From Legionella busanensis (GTDB lineage Bacteria; Pseudomonadota; Gammaproteobacteria; Legionellales; Legionellaceae): a DNA stretch of 64,000 nucleotides. A program made the translations under genes and the position numbers. Of the stretch, positions 53,069 through 63,432 are shown in pieces; the stretch's first letter is position 1; each line of letters opens with the position of its first letter. The stretch covers positions 2,883,001 to 2,947,000 of the forward strand of contig NZ_UGOD01000001.1 in the NCBI RefSeq assembly GCF_900461525.1. Reading direction: 5' to 3'. The notes beneath the pieces are model-generated. The model was not told where the DNA came from. It searched no databases and saw only the letters and a list, made by a program, of their open reading frames with translations.

Positions 53069-53942
53069 TTTTGTAACCACAACCCATGGCAAATGGATCC
53101 TTGCTGGTGAACATGCTGTTTTACGAGGTTATGGCGCTTTAGTATTTCCAATTAAAAGCAGACAATTGACCTTAAGTTACAATCCTTCGACCAGCGAATT
53201 AAGTGCTGATTTCTCCGGGGCTAGCGGCAATGATATGCACTTATTATTTTGGAGTGTTTTAGAACGCGGCCAGCATTTATTGGGTAATTCTTTAAATCGC
53301 CTTACAGGCCATTTTCATATCAGTTCAAATATTCCAATTGGCGTTGGCATGGGTGCCTCAGCCGCCCTTTGTGTAGCCATGGCAAGATGGTTTGCTGCTC
53401 AGAAACTTCTTACCACTGATTCTATTGCGAAATTTGCCCAAAGCTTAGAAGACTTATTTCACGGCCAAAGCAGTGGATTAGATATTATTGGTGTTGCAGC
53501 GACTTCAGGAATCTATTTTCAACAAGGTCAAGCTACGCCTATCAAACAAGCCTGGCAACCTCAGTGGTATTTATCTTCTTGTGGTCAAGTTGGTATTACA
53601 TCCCATTGTATTAATCAAGTAGATAATCTTTGGGAAACTGATAAGCATTTTGCAAATAGCATTGATAAAAATATGCAAGAGGCGGTTAATAAAGCTAAAA
53701 GTGCATTAGAAAATTATAAGATCACTGATTCTCTGTTATTACTTAGCGAAGCGATAACTAAAAGTGCTGACTGCTTTAAAGCCTGGGACTTAATCAGTGA
53801 AAGTTTATCACAGCACATGCATTTTCTATTAAACCAAGGAGCCCTTGCTGTAAAACCAACAGGCTCTGGTGGTGGAGGTTACGTTATTAGCCTGTGGGAT
53901 AAAAAACCACCAAACCTTCCTTTTGAATTAGTTGCCGCTTAG
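53055..53942 (+). CDS. mvk: Mevalonate kinase
   Basis: 295 residues from ATG 53055, which lies inside the end of mvaD (14-bp overlap). GKWILAGEHAVLRGYGAL, SNIPIGVGMGASAALCVAMARW (ATP loop), FHGQSSGLDI (catalytic Asp) and KPTGSGGGGYVISLW match mevalonate kinases. Shorter than eukaryotic enzymes, normal for bacteria. With mvaD it forms the second mevalonate pair of the window, placed 13 kb from the fni-mvaA-mvaK2 operon. Confidence 0.88.
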   Translation: MMFCNFVTTTHGKWILAGEHAVLRGYGALVFPIKSRQLTLSYNPSTSELSADFSGASGNDMHLLFWSVLERGQHLLGNSLNRLTGHFHISSNIPIGVGMGASAALCVAMARWFAAQKLLTTDSIAKFAQSLEDLFHGQSSGLDIIGVAATSGIYFQQGQATPIKQAWQPQWYLSSCGQVGITSHCINQVDNLWETDKHFANSIDKNMQEAVNKAKSALENYKITDSLLLLSEAITKSADCFKAWDLISESLSQHMHFLLNQGALAVKPTGSGGGGYVISLWDKKPPNLPFELVAA

Positions 53943-53988
53943 CTAACTTAGAATATTTTTAATTTTTAGTAGGATAAATAGTTAATTC

Positions 53989-54744
53989 TTAATGACAAAA
54001 GCGATCTGAAATTGAATAGCCGCCATCAATAGTAATAGTAGCGCCACTAATAAAATCAGAACCGCTTGATGCTAAAAATACCGTGAGCGGTCCTATATCC
54101 TCAGGTTGGCCCCATTTTCCAAGGGGGGTTTTTCTTCTTATATCCTCACCTCGGCTCGTTTGCGGAATATCGCCATTAATTGCGGTTTCAAACCAACCTG
54201 GCAAAATTGCATTAACTTGAATGTTCCAAACTCCAAGTTGGGCTGCCAAAGAACGAGTTAAACCTAAAATAGCTGTTTTAGTTGTTGCATAGCCTATAGA
54301 ATTTGGATGTCCAAATAAGGAATACATTGATCCTACATTAATAATTTTACCGTGGTTTTGATGCTTCATCAGAGGTAATGCATTTTGTGAACAAAGAAAT
54401 ACAGACGTAAGATTGTTACTGATATGCCTGTCCCATTGCTCGCGGGTAAGATCAATAAGATGCTGATCTTCATAAATACCTGCGTTATTAATTAATATAT
54501 CCAATCTACCAAAGCGCTTGGCTATATATTCAAACCCTTCCCTAATACTATCTTCAGAGTTTAAATCCATTAGTAAAGGTACCAAACCATATGCCTCGGC
54601 TTGATTTAATTTTTCTTTATTACGCCCACACACAATTACAGTAGCACCAGCTTGCTGTATTGCTAAAGCCATTGCTAGCCCAAGCCCACCATTGCCACCT
54701 GTAATTAAAGCGATACTGTTATTTAATGAGTTGTTTAAGTTCAT
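53989..54744 (-). CDS. SDR-family oxidoreductase
   Basis: 251 residues, NAD(P) Rossmann fold. Cofactor loop TGGNGGLGLAMA (TGxxxGxG), NNAG, catalytic SMYSLFGHPNSIGYATTK (Ser...YxxxK), and C-terminal FLASSGSDFISGATITIDGG. Resembles 2-deoxy-gluconate/3-oxoacyl-ACP-type dehydrogenases. Its start lies 26 bp inside the DegT aminotransferase gene, so both probably serve one pathway. Confidence 0.9.
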   Translation of the reverse strand: MNLNNSLNNSIALITGGNGGLGLAMALAIQQAGATVIVCGRNKEKLNQAEAYGLVPLLMDLNSEDSIREGFEYIAKRFGRLDILINNAGIYEDQHLIDLTREQWDRHISNNLTSVFLCSQNALPLMKHQNHGKIINVGSMYSLFGHPNSIGYATTKTAILGLTRSLAAQLGVWNIQVNAILPGWFETAINGDIPQTSRGEDIRRKTPLGKWGQPEDIGPLTVFLASSGSDFISGATITIDGGYSISDRFCH

Positions 54745-55993
54745 AATAATTATGTACCTTTTTAATCGCCATCAAACAGTTTTCTAGATCATCTTGTTCT
54801 AATGTTGGTGATAGAGGAATATCTAGATAAGCACTTATATGCTTGTGGCTCTGTTGATATAAATTAATTATTTCAAGCTTAGTTTTATCCTCAAACAGAT
54901 ACTCCCAATCCCAAAATCGTCGCACATTAATTTTATTGGGATCACCAAGCGCTTTAGTATCAATTCCTTCAGCTGCTAAAGCTTCTGCAAACCAACAACA
55001 ATCTTCTACTGAACCATCTAATTCTAGAAGTAAGTTATCTCCCATAGGTGATATAGTATGACTCCAGGTACTTCTAGGCCGCAGATAAGATAAATTGCCA
55101 ATACCCTGGATCATATAAGAATAATTTTTTGCCAATAACGCGAGTCTATTATTTAATTTTTTTAATTGTGATAAACCAATGGCGCCCCGAACTTCATCGA
55201 GGCGAAAATTAAATACCGGTATAGATAAGAAATTAATATCACAATCTTCTTCAGGAAAATGTTTTTCAAATAATCGCTCATAAGCGCCTGATAAAATTAC
55301 ACATTTAAGATAGATATTTTTATCATTTGTTAAAATAAAGCCACCTTCCCCAGTATTTAAAGACTTATCTGACTGGGTACTGAAAGCGCCTGCTAAACCA
55401 TAGGTCCCTAGAAATTTATCTTCTAATTTATAACCAAGACACGGTACTGCATCCTCAATAATAGGTATATTATGCTCTTTAGCAATATCCATAATTTTCG
55501 GTAAAGGCGCTGGGAATCCTCTCATATGAACAATAACTAACGCATCAAGCATTGAAATTTTCTTCTCTAAATCAGCGAGATCTAGGTTAAGATTTTTATC
55601 GACCTCAATAAGTAGTGGTTTTAAACCAGCCTGAATAATCGCGCTTGGTGTAGCAGTAAATGAATAAGCTGGACATCCAACAATAGAATTAGGTGATAAT
55701 CCTAAAGCCATAAGGGGTAAGGATAGTGCTGCAGTACCTGAGCTTACAGCAAGCGCATATTTCGACTGAAAAAAATCTTTCAATTCATTCTCAAATCGTC
55801 CAACCATGGTTTCATGTAATTGGCGATTATCGTAACGGAATAATCTTCTACTTCTAATAACTTCTTCTACAGCACTAAGATCATGTTCATCAATAATCAC
55901 ATTGCCTTTATCATAGGTTGGCCAAGGTTTCTTATTCACAGGCTCACCACCATAAAGCGCCAATTCCTCTAGAAAAAAATTATTTGCTTTCAT
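54719..55993 (-). CDS. DegT/DnrJ/EryC1/StrS-family PLP enzyme
   Basis: 424 residues from ATG 55993 (GGAG 9 bp upstream; a GTG at 56008 is in frame). ALAVSSGTAALSLPLMALG, IIEDAVPCLGYKL and STQSDKSLNTGEGG, in which the Lys forms the PLP aldimine, then FNFRLDEVRGAIGLSQLKKL. The family transaminates keto-sugars or makes aminohydroxybenzoate-like precursors. Middle gene of a three-gene operon with an acyltransferase-like protein and an SDR, the usual kit for an acylated amino sugar or similar small molecule. Confidence 0.9.
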   Translation of the reverse strand: MKANNFFLEELALYGGEPVNKKPWPTYDKGNVIIDEHDLSAVEEVIRSRRLFRYDNRQLHETMVGRFENELKDFFQSKYALAVSSGTAALSLPLMALGLSPNSIVGCPAYSFTATPSAIIQAGLKPLLIEVDKNLNLDLADLEKKISMLDALVIVHMRGFPAPLPKIMDIAKEHNIPIIEDAVPCLGYKLEDKFLGTYGLAGAFSTQSDKSLNTGEGGFILTNDKNIYLKCVILSGAYERLFEKHFPEEDCDINFLSIPVFNFRLDEVRGAIGLSQLKKLNNRLALLAKNYSYMIQGIGNLSYLRPRSTWSHTISPMGDNLLLELDGSVEDCCWFAEALAAEGIDTKALGDPNKINVRRFWDWEYLFEDKTKLEIINLYQQSHKHISAYLDIPLSPTLEQDDLENCLMAIKKVHNYYELKQLIK

Positions 55994-56014
55994 ACAACTT
56001 AACTCCACTTCAAG

Positions 56015-56644
56015 CTACACTTCTTGTTTACCCCACTTAGCTTTGTCTCTTTTATCAAGCCATAATCGAAAACGAGCTAGTGATTTATTACCAAAAAACG
56101 ATCTAACTGCTGAAAGCACAATAAATGCTTTAAAAAAATGAAACTTAGAACCTTTTCTAAGCCAAAAGTCACATACCTCTCCCTTAGTAGCGACAAATAA
56201 ACGGTCATAAAAAATTAATTTAGGAAAAGCAAGACAGAAATAATTATTAATATTTTTTCCATGGGTTCCAAAAATAAGCGCTCCCTTTGGTAAACGGAGG
56301 ATATCTAAGGATAAAATTAAAAAAAAATAAATTACCCAAGCGCTTTTGCGTTGTTTTTCTTCAATCCATAAGCAAGTAATTTCATGAGGCGGCTGGTCTT
56401 TAAAGCCGTTTTTTTGACTAATTTCTTCTAATTTAGCAGGAGATAAGGGAAGTAACGTTCGATAATTAGGACCAGAACAAATACAGTATCCAGCAACTAT
56501 ATTTTCTTCAGAATCCGAGAAAAAGATCCGTACCTTAGAATTTTTAAAATATTCTAAATCAACCTGATTATGGGCTAAGGTGGCATATTTATCTCTAAAA
56601 ACGGTCAGCAATGAATTATTTTTAATGAGTTTAGTTTTAATCAT
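56015..56644 (-). CDS. Unknown protein, acetyltransferase-like
   Basis: 209 residues; first gene of the operon, 21 bp before the DegT gene. VRIFFSDSEENIVAGYCICSGP, then HEITCLWIEEKQRKSAWVIYFFLILSLDIL, has the strand-strand-helix order of GNAT acyltransferases, and IFGTHGKNINNYFCLAFPKLIFYD would be the later beta-6/7 part. A clean acetyl-CoA signature is not visible, so this is suggestive only. The basic C-terminus (RLWLDKRDKAKWGKQEV) is unusual. Confidence 0.55.
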   Translation of the reverse strand: MIKTKLIKNNSLLTVFRDKYATLAHNQVDLEYFKNSKVRIFFSDSEENIVAGYCICSGPNYRTLLPLSPAKLEEISQKNGFKDQPPHEITCLWIEEKQRKSAWVIYFFLILSLDILRLPKGALIFGTHGKNINNYFCLAFPKLIFYDRLFVATKGEVCDFWLRKGSKFHFFKAFIVLSAVRSFFGNKSLARFRLWLDKRDKAKWGKQEV

Positions 56645-56829
56645 GTAGCAATATTTCTTAGATAAAATATAATCTCAGTATAGACCACATTAGTAAAAAT
56701 TTTAAACATATTTAATATTTTTAAATCAAATATTGAATTTTAGGTTATCATCGAGATTGAGATTGGGGATAATATTTAGTCGAGCTGAAGAATTTATATA
56801 TTTTAACTAAATGGATTTTTACTTAGGGC

Positions 56830-57099
56830 TTATTCAGTAAATTGGTAATAAATTTCATCATTTTTTACCATGCCTAACTCATAGCGAGCTTGTTCTTCGA
56901 GAGCTTGCTCACCCTGCTTTAACTCTATGATATCGGCCTCTATAGCTCGATTTCTGGTCATTAGATTTTCATTTTCTTGCTTTTGTTGGTTTATTTTACC
57001 CTCTAGTTGGCGCCAATGCAGAATACTTCCATCACCTAGCCATAATTTATACTGTAAGCCTATAAGAGCTAAAATTAGAATAATTATGACTGGGCGCAT
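56830..57099 (-). CDS. ftsB: Cell division protein FtsB
   Basis: 89 residues: one N-terminal membrane helix (RPVIIILILALIGLQYKLWLG) and a periplasmic coiled coil (KINQQKQENENLMTRNRAIEADI), ending in ARYELGMVKNDEIYYQF, the FtsB consensus. Acts in the FtsQBL divisome complex. Directly downstream of eno, as in most gammaproteobacteria. Confidence 0.95.
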   Translation of the reverse strand: MRPVIIILILALIGLQYKLWLGDGSILHWRQLEGKINQQKQENENLMTRNRAIEADIIELKQGEQALEEQARYELGMVKNDEIYYQFTE

Positions 57100-57140
57100 A
57101 GTCTGATTACCTTAAAATAGGGTTAATTGATTGTTATAAA

Positions 57141-58418
<1,278 letters not shown>

Positions 58419-58651
58419 TTACATTATGAAACTTAATAGTTATTTATATATAACGCTTAGAGAGTGATTTAATTATTTATAACAAGCGATATTGTTTGGT
58501 GCCTAGGTAAGATTGTCAAGCGCTATCCCTAATTTATAAAGATGAGACTTTAAGCTTAAACCTCACCAGCATAACCTTATTGTTAAAATAGTAGAATTAT
58601 AAACTTCGACTAGCTATAATCACCCAAACGCGACTTAGGTTAAAAACCAAT

Positions 58652-59323
58652 ATGGGAAGCATCTTTAATATGTTTGGGCCTTCACCGATTAGGCCTATTG
58701 AACAACATATGCGTAAAGTGCATCAATGTGCCAAACAGCTTCATCCTTTTTTTACTGCTGTTCTTAGTCAAGATTGGCAAATTGCAGATACAATCAAACA
58801 AAAGATTGTTGAGCTGGAAAAAGAGGCTGACGGTATTAAACGAGACCTAAGACTACATCTACCTACTGGCCTTTTTCTTCCTGTATCTCGCACTGATCTT
58901 TTAGAATTGTTAAGCGCCCAAGATCGCATCGCAAATAAGGCAGAAGATATTGCAGGTTTAATTATAAGTCGCCAGATGAAAATTCCTCATGAAATTTCAG
59001 AGGCATTCATGACATTCCTTAGTCGCTGCTTAGATGCTTCTAAACAAGCTTGCAAGGCAATCAATGAACTTGATGAGCTACTAGAAAGCGGTTTTCGTGG
59101 TAGTGAAGTCAATATTGTTGAAGAAATGATTATGATGCTCGATGAAATAGAACATGATAGTGATAAAAAACTTTGGGATATTAGACATTCAATTTTTGAG
59201 CTGGAAAATGATATGCCAGTTATTGAAGTCATTTTCCTTTATAAATTAGTCCAATGGATTGGTGATCTAGCAGATCATGCGCAAACAGTAGGAGCGCGTC
59301 TTCAAATTCTTATTGCCCGGTAG
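58652..59323 (+). CDS. PhoU-like DUF47-family protein
   Basis: 223 residues, all alpha-helical. LEKEADGIKRDLRLHL, SRTDLLELLSAQDRIANKAEDIAGLI and LDEIEHDSDKKLWDIRHSIF are the repeated metal-binding E/D..K helices of PhoU/DUF47 proteins. It is placed 8 bp ahead of a Pit transporter, the usual partner, whose phosphate uptake it is thought to modulate. Confidence 0.93.
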   Translation: MGSIFNMFGPSPIRPIEQHMRKVHQCAKQLHPFFTAVLSQDWQIADTIKQKIVELEKEADGIKRDLRLHLPTGLFLPVSRTDLLELLSAQDRIANKAEDIAGLIISRQMKIPHEISEAFMTFLSRCLDASKQACKAINELDELLESGFRGSEVNIVEEMIMMLDEIEHDSDKKLWDIRHSIFELENDMPVIEVIFLYKLVQWIGDLADHAQTVGARLQILIAR

Positions 59324-59331
59324 TTAAATCC

Positions 59332-60585
59332 ATGGATTATTCTTTTATTTTACTTTTAGTTGCTCTTGCACTTTGTTTTCTAATGACCTGGGGTGTAGGT
59401 GCTAATGATTTAGCTAATGTTATGAGTACCACAATGGGCTCAAAAGCTATTACCGTTCGTCAAGCAATGTTTATAGCAATTCTCTTTGAATTTGCCGGTG
59501 CTTTTCTAGGTGGTAGTGGCGTTACTGAAACGATGCGTGATGGTATTATTAATAGTAGCCAACTCCTTGATCAGCCTTTAGTACTTATTGAAGGTATGCT
59601 TGGCGTTTTATTAGCTTGCACTATCTGGATGAACCTAGCTAGTTATTTAGGGGTACCTGTATCCATTACTAATGCCTTAGTTGGCTCTATGGTTGGCTTT
59701 GGTGCTACCGTTTTAGGTAGTCAAGCTATTCACTGGGATCAGGTTTATCGTATTGCTATTAGTTGGATAACCTCTCCCTTTATAGCAGGCATTACAGCTT
59801 ATGCTTTATTTACCAGTATTCAACAAGTTATTTTTATTAAAAGCGATCCGCTAGAAAAGGCAAAAATGTATGTACCTATTTATCTTTTTTTAGTAGGTTC
59901 TATTTTATCCTTTATTACCGTATTCAAAGGTTTAAACCACTTTGATATTCACCTTAATTTTAAACAAGATTTAGCAGTTACTTTAGCAACTAGTATAACG
60001 CTTACCATTGTAGGCATGATTATCATTAAGCGTATTCCAGAAATAGGAAAAATTAGACGGCGTGATCGCTTTATTCAGGTTGAAAGATATTTTGCAGTAT
60101 TGATGGCTTTAACTGCTTGTGCAATGGTTTTTGCGCATGGTTCTAATGATGTAGCCTTAGCTGTAGGCCCTTTAACAATCATTTATTCGTTGGTAACTAC
60201 TCCTCATCAATCTATAGGCTTAGATAACTACCCTGCTTGGATTATTTTTTTAGGTTGTTTAGGTGTTGTTTCTGGACTCTTAATGTATGGCCGTAAAGTG
60301 ATTGAAACAGTAGGAAGTTCTATTACGGCTTTAACCCCAAGTCGCGCTTTTGCTGCTACTTTAGCAGCAGCTACTACAGTTGTAGTTGCAACTAGTTTAG
60401 GAATTCCTGTCTCTGCTACTCAAACGTTAGTAGGTGCTGTTTTAGGTGTAGGATTAGCACGAGGTATTGGTGCACTTAACTTAATTGTGATTCGTAATAT
60501 TTTTATGTCCTGGATATTAACCTTACCTATGGCATCTTTATTAACTATTCTTTCTTATAAGCTATTACATGCTTTAATTGGCTAA
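59332..60585 (+). CDS. pit: Inorganic phosphate transporter, Pit family
   Basis: 417 residues, about eleven helices. The duplicated signature is present twice: GANDLANVMSTTMGSKAIT (N-terminal) and GSNDVALAVGPL (C-terminal). Low-affinity H+- or Na+-coupled phosphate uptake. Forms an operon with the upstream PhoU-like gene. Followed by an inverted REP pair. Confidence 0.95.
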   Translation: MDYSFILLLVALALCFLMTWGVGANDLANVMSTTMGSKAITVRQAMFIAILFEFAGAFLGGSGVTETMRDGIINSSQLLDQPLVLIEGMLGVLLACTIWMNLASYLGVPVSITNALVGSMVGFGATVLGSQAIHWDQVYRIAISWITSPFIAGITAYALFTSIQQVIFIKSDPLEKAKMYVPIYLFLVGSILSFITVFKGLNHFDIHLNFKQDLAVTLATSITLTIVGMIIIKRIPEIGKIRRRDRFIQVERYFAVLMALTACAMVFAHGSNDVALAVGPLTIIYSLVTTPHQSIGLDNYPAWIIFLGCLGVVSGLLMYGRKVIETVGSSITALTPSRAFAATLAAATTVVVATSLGIPVSATQTLVGAVLGVGLARGIGALNLIVIRNIFMSWILTLPMASLLTILSYKLLHALIG

Positions 60586-60661
60586 TGCTTGATGTAACCG
60601 AGGCTCTATTGAGGCGCTCAACGAATATTATGATTATTGCTCGAAGTTCATTCTTATAGAA

Positions 60662-60760
60662 GTAGGTTGGGCTAAACGACGTGCAGTCCAACAAATTAGG
60701 AACGTATTTTACGTCTATGACTAGTGTTGTTGGGCTGCGCTTTGCTTAGCCCAACCTACC
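60662..60760. repeat. Inverted pair of REP elements (GTTGGGCT family)
   Basis: First copy GTAGGTTGGGCT...AGTCCAAC at 60662-60692, second, inverted, GTTGGGCT...TAGCCCAACCTACC at 60728-60760. Lies between the convergent ends of pit and the small gene at 60831. Confidence 0.8.
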
Positions 60761-60830
60761 CGCTTTAACCTGATAATAGTAAGCTTAGATAAGATTGAGG
60801 GCAATCGTGTCAAATTTAAAGGACAAAAAA

Positions 60831-61016
60831 TTAAAAATTTTCCCAAATTTCATTTTGAGATGGATCAGTTTCAGCATTATCGCGTAGTTTGGCAATACGC
60901 TCATGTTTTTTGACTTCTATCTTTTGAGAAGCTGATTTTTGATGCTCTTCATCAAATTCATAGAAGAACTTATCATAAGGACTAATATAGGCTTTATCGA
61001 TATCATTTGAACTCAT
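60831..61016 (-). CDS. Small hydrophilic protein of unknown function
   Basis: 61 residues, preceded by AGGATC. Highly charged and probably helical (KSASQKIEVKKHERIAKLRDN). It resembles, from memory, a small protein conserved in Legionella and Coxiella (CBU_0585-like; SPYDKFFYEFD block), but I cannot verify this. Divergent from adenosine deaminase with 89 bp between. Confidence 0.65.
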   Translation of the reverse strand: MSSNDIDKAYISPYDKFFYEFDEEHQKSASQKIEVKKHERIAKLRDNAETDPSQNEIWENF

Positions 61017-61105
61017 GGGTGATCCTAAATAAAAAGTATATCTATAATTTTATCGTTTTTTGCAGTAACTTACCATTTTACTGTTAAAATTCTTATGAGG
61101 TTTTC

Positions 61106-62089
61106 ATGTCTATTAAAAAAGCAGAGCTCCATGTTCATTTAGAAGGAACTATTCCTCCTTATTTAGCTGAAAAGCTTGCAACGCGTAATAAAATGGCACT
61201 ACCTAAAGCACGTATTGCTGAAGATGGTAAGCGTTATGTTTATAAGGACTTTTTAGATTTTCTAAGTGCCTACGATGACATTGCTGCTCTGATCAAATGC
61301 CCACAAGACTATTACGACATTACTTTTGACTATTTAAAATCAACAGCCGCATCAGGCGGAATTTATGTTGAAATGATGTACTCACCTGATCATGCTGAGC
61401 AAGCCAGTGGTATTCCTTCTCACGAACATTTACAAGCAATTCAGCAAGCTATTGATGATACTTATGAAAAATTTAATATCACAGGTCGCATTATTATTAC
61501 AGCCGTTCGGCATTTTGGTGCTGAATCAGCCGAAAAAGTAGCAAGACAAGCTTTAAAAGAAACCGTCCCTTGTATTGTTGGCTTTGGTTTAGGTGGTGAT
61601 GAATTTAATTTTCCGCCTAAATTATTTCAAAAAGCATATAACATCGCAGCAGATGGTGGTTTAGCTTGTACAGTACATGCAGGAGAATTTGCACCAGCAA
61701 GTGGTATGATTGAGGCCATGGATTATCTACCAATCCAACGTATTGGCCATGGTGTTATGTCTATCCATTCCCCAGAAACTATTGCCAGGCTTAAAGATAA
61801 AAATATTGCTTTAGAAATATGTCCCACTAGCAATATTGCTTTAGGCCTTTTTCCCAATTTAGAAAATCATCCACTCGTTCCTTTTATGGAACAAGGAATT
61901 AAAGTGAGCTTAAATTCAGATGATCCACCATTCTTTGGTACTGATTTAGCTACAGAATATGAGAAAGTACAACAATTACATGGGTTTTCACAAGAAAAAA
62001 TGCTTAACTTCACTCGTATGGCAATTGAAGCTGCTTTTGTCCCTGCTGAAAAGAAAAAACAGTTACTTGAAGTTACAAATACTTTATAA
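61106..62089 (+). CDS. add: Adenosine deaminase
   Basis: 327 residues. ELHVHLEGT (two zinc His), CTVHAGEFAPASGM (zinc His and catalytic Glu region), RIGHGVMS, LEICPTSNIALG and SLNSDDPPFFGTDLATEY (zinc Asp and catalytic Asp). Deaminates adenosine or, in some bacterial members, adenine; SLNSDDPPFF is shared with both. Single gene. Confidence 0.93.
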   Translation: MSIKKAELHVHLEGTIPPYLAEKLATRNKMALPKARIAEDGKRYVYKDFLDFLSAYDDIAALIKCPQDYYDITFDYLKSTAASGGIYVEMMYSPDHAEQASGIPSHEHLQAIQQAIDDTYEKFNITGRIIITAVRHFGAESAEKVARQALKETVPCIVGFGLGGDEFNFPPKLFQKAYNIAADGGLACTVHAGEFAPASGMIEAMDYLPIQRIGHGVMSIHSPETIARLKDKNIALEICPTSNIALGLFPNLENHPLVPFMEQGIKVSLNSDDPPFFGTDLATEYEKVQQLHGFSQEKMLNFTRMAIEAAFVPAEKKKQLLEVTNTL

Positions 62090-62157
62090 AAGAAATAAGC
62101 CAGCTTATCCGCTAGGCTTGGTTATTTATATGGATAACAGATATATAAAGCCAATGT

Positions 62158-62244
62158 CATTCCCGCGCAGGCGGGAATCCATGTGGAACTTAGCTCAATG
62201 CTAATCAGTGAAGGGATCCCCGCTTGCGCGGGGATAATAAAGGA
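62158..62244. repeat. REP pair (TTCCCGCGCAGGCGGGAATCC family)
   Basis: Left hairpin TTCCCGCGCAGGCGGGAA and right hairpin TCCCCGCTTGCGCGGGGA are inverted to one another and about 40 bp apart; the whole aligns with 41231-41322. Between convergent adenosine deaminase and rpoH. The rest of this 312-bp gap shows no gene. Confidence 0.85.
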
Positions 62245-62401
62245 TAATTTGGTTGTAACTAGCTCCGAAATTTACCTACTCAGCAATACTTCGACGACCT
62301 TCGCGCTATCCAAAAAATTATATATTGCGCGGTTAAATAGGCCACCAAAAATAGGAATTTTAGGCTTTTTAAGAAATAAATTTCTATTGTTAATAAAACA
62401 G

Positions 62402-63262
62402 TTAAGCTGGTTCTTCTAAGAATCGCTTAAGCTTTTTCATGGCATTTTTTTCAAGCTGCCTTACTCTTTCAGCTGATACCCCATATTTAGCAGCCAGATC
62501 ATGCAAAGTAGATTTATCTTCAGCCAACCAACGCTGTTGTAAAATATCCTGACTGCGCTCATCAAGTTGTTCCAATGCAGCAAATAAACTATCTTTTCCT
62601 TGCTCTCCACTTCGCTCAAGCTCGATTAAATAAGCAGGATCACTAGCATTATCATGAAGGAAATGAGATGGCACTTTATAGGCTTCATCATCATCGTCAG
62701 AAGCAGGCGTGTCATAGGAAGTATCCATAGCATTGAGTCGCTGCTCCATGAGCATGACTTCATCCCGGCTTACACCTAAATCATTAGCGACGGCATCAAC
62801 TTCTTCACTATTAAACCAACCTAGACGCGTTTTCATCTGCCTTAAATTAAAAAATAGTTTTCGCTGTGCTTTTGTGGTTGCTACTTTAACAATTCGCCAA
62901 TTACGTAATACATACTCATGAATTTCAGCCTTAATCCAATGAACTGCAAAAGAAACTAACCGAACACCTAATTTTGGATCAAAGCGCTTAACTGCTTTCA
63001 TAAGGCCTACATTGCCTTCTTGAATTAAATCGCTAAGTGGTAAACCATAACCTAGATAACCACGAGCTACTCGTACGACATAACGTAGATGAGCTAATAC
63101 TAAACTACGAGCGCTTTCTAAATCGCCTTCATTTTGGAAATGCTCTGCATAGCGATATTCTTCTTCAGCAGAAAGCATTGGGATTTGATTAACTCGATGA
63201 ATATAGGCATCTAAACTGCCTATAGGTAAAGTTAATGATGCTAACTGCAGCTGCTTATTCAT
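62402..63262 (-). CDS. rpoH: RNA polymerase heat-shock sigma factor RpoH (sigma-32)
   Basis: 286 residues. Region 2 is [25 protein letters not shown] and [21 protein letters not shown]; the RpoH box appears as [10 protein letters not shown]; region 4 is [45 protein letters not shown]. Directs transcription of chaperone and protease genes. Follows ftsX, 170 bp downstream, the standard gammaproteobacterial order. Confidence 0.97.
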   Translation of the reverse strand: MNKQLQLASLTLPIGSLDAYIHRVNQIPMLSAEEEYRYAEHFQNEGDLESARSLVLAHLRYVVRVARGYLGYGLPLSDLIQEGNVGLMKAVKRFDPKLGVRLVSFAVHWIKAEIHEYVLRNWRIVKVATTKAQRKLFFNLRQMKTRLGWFNSEEVDAVANDLGVSRDEVMLMEQRLNAMDTSYDTPASDDDDEAYKVPSHFLHDNASDPAYLIELERSGEQGKDSLFAALEQLDERSQDILQQRWLAEDKSTLHDLAAKYGVSAERVRQLEKNAMKKLKRFLEEPA

Positions 63263-63432
63263 AACTTCCTCCAGTTATCTACTTCATAACATGCCCACAT
63301 TAATGATAGATAAATACAACGCCCTTAGCGTTGACTTTAAAAAATTAAGCTTACTCATGCTACATTAACTATTAATTAAAGTATAACATTTTAAGCTAAG
63401 CCTTATATTTTATAAGGCGGTACAATTATAAA

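Noticed and set aside
62183-62419. 78-codon plus-strand open frame between add and rpoH
   Set aside because: It starts within the REP pair and runs into the rpoH end; no coding signature.
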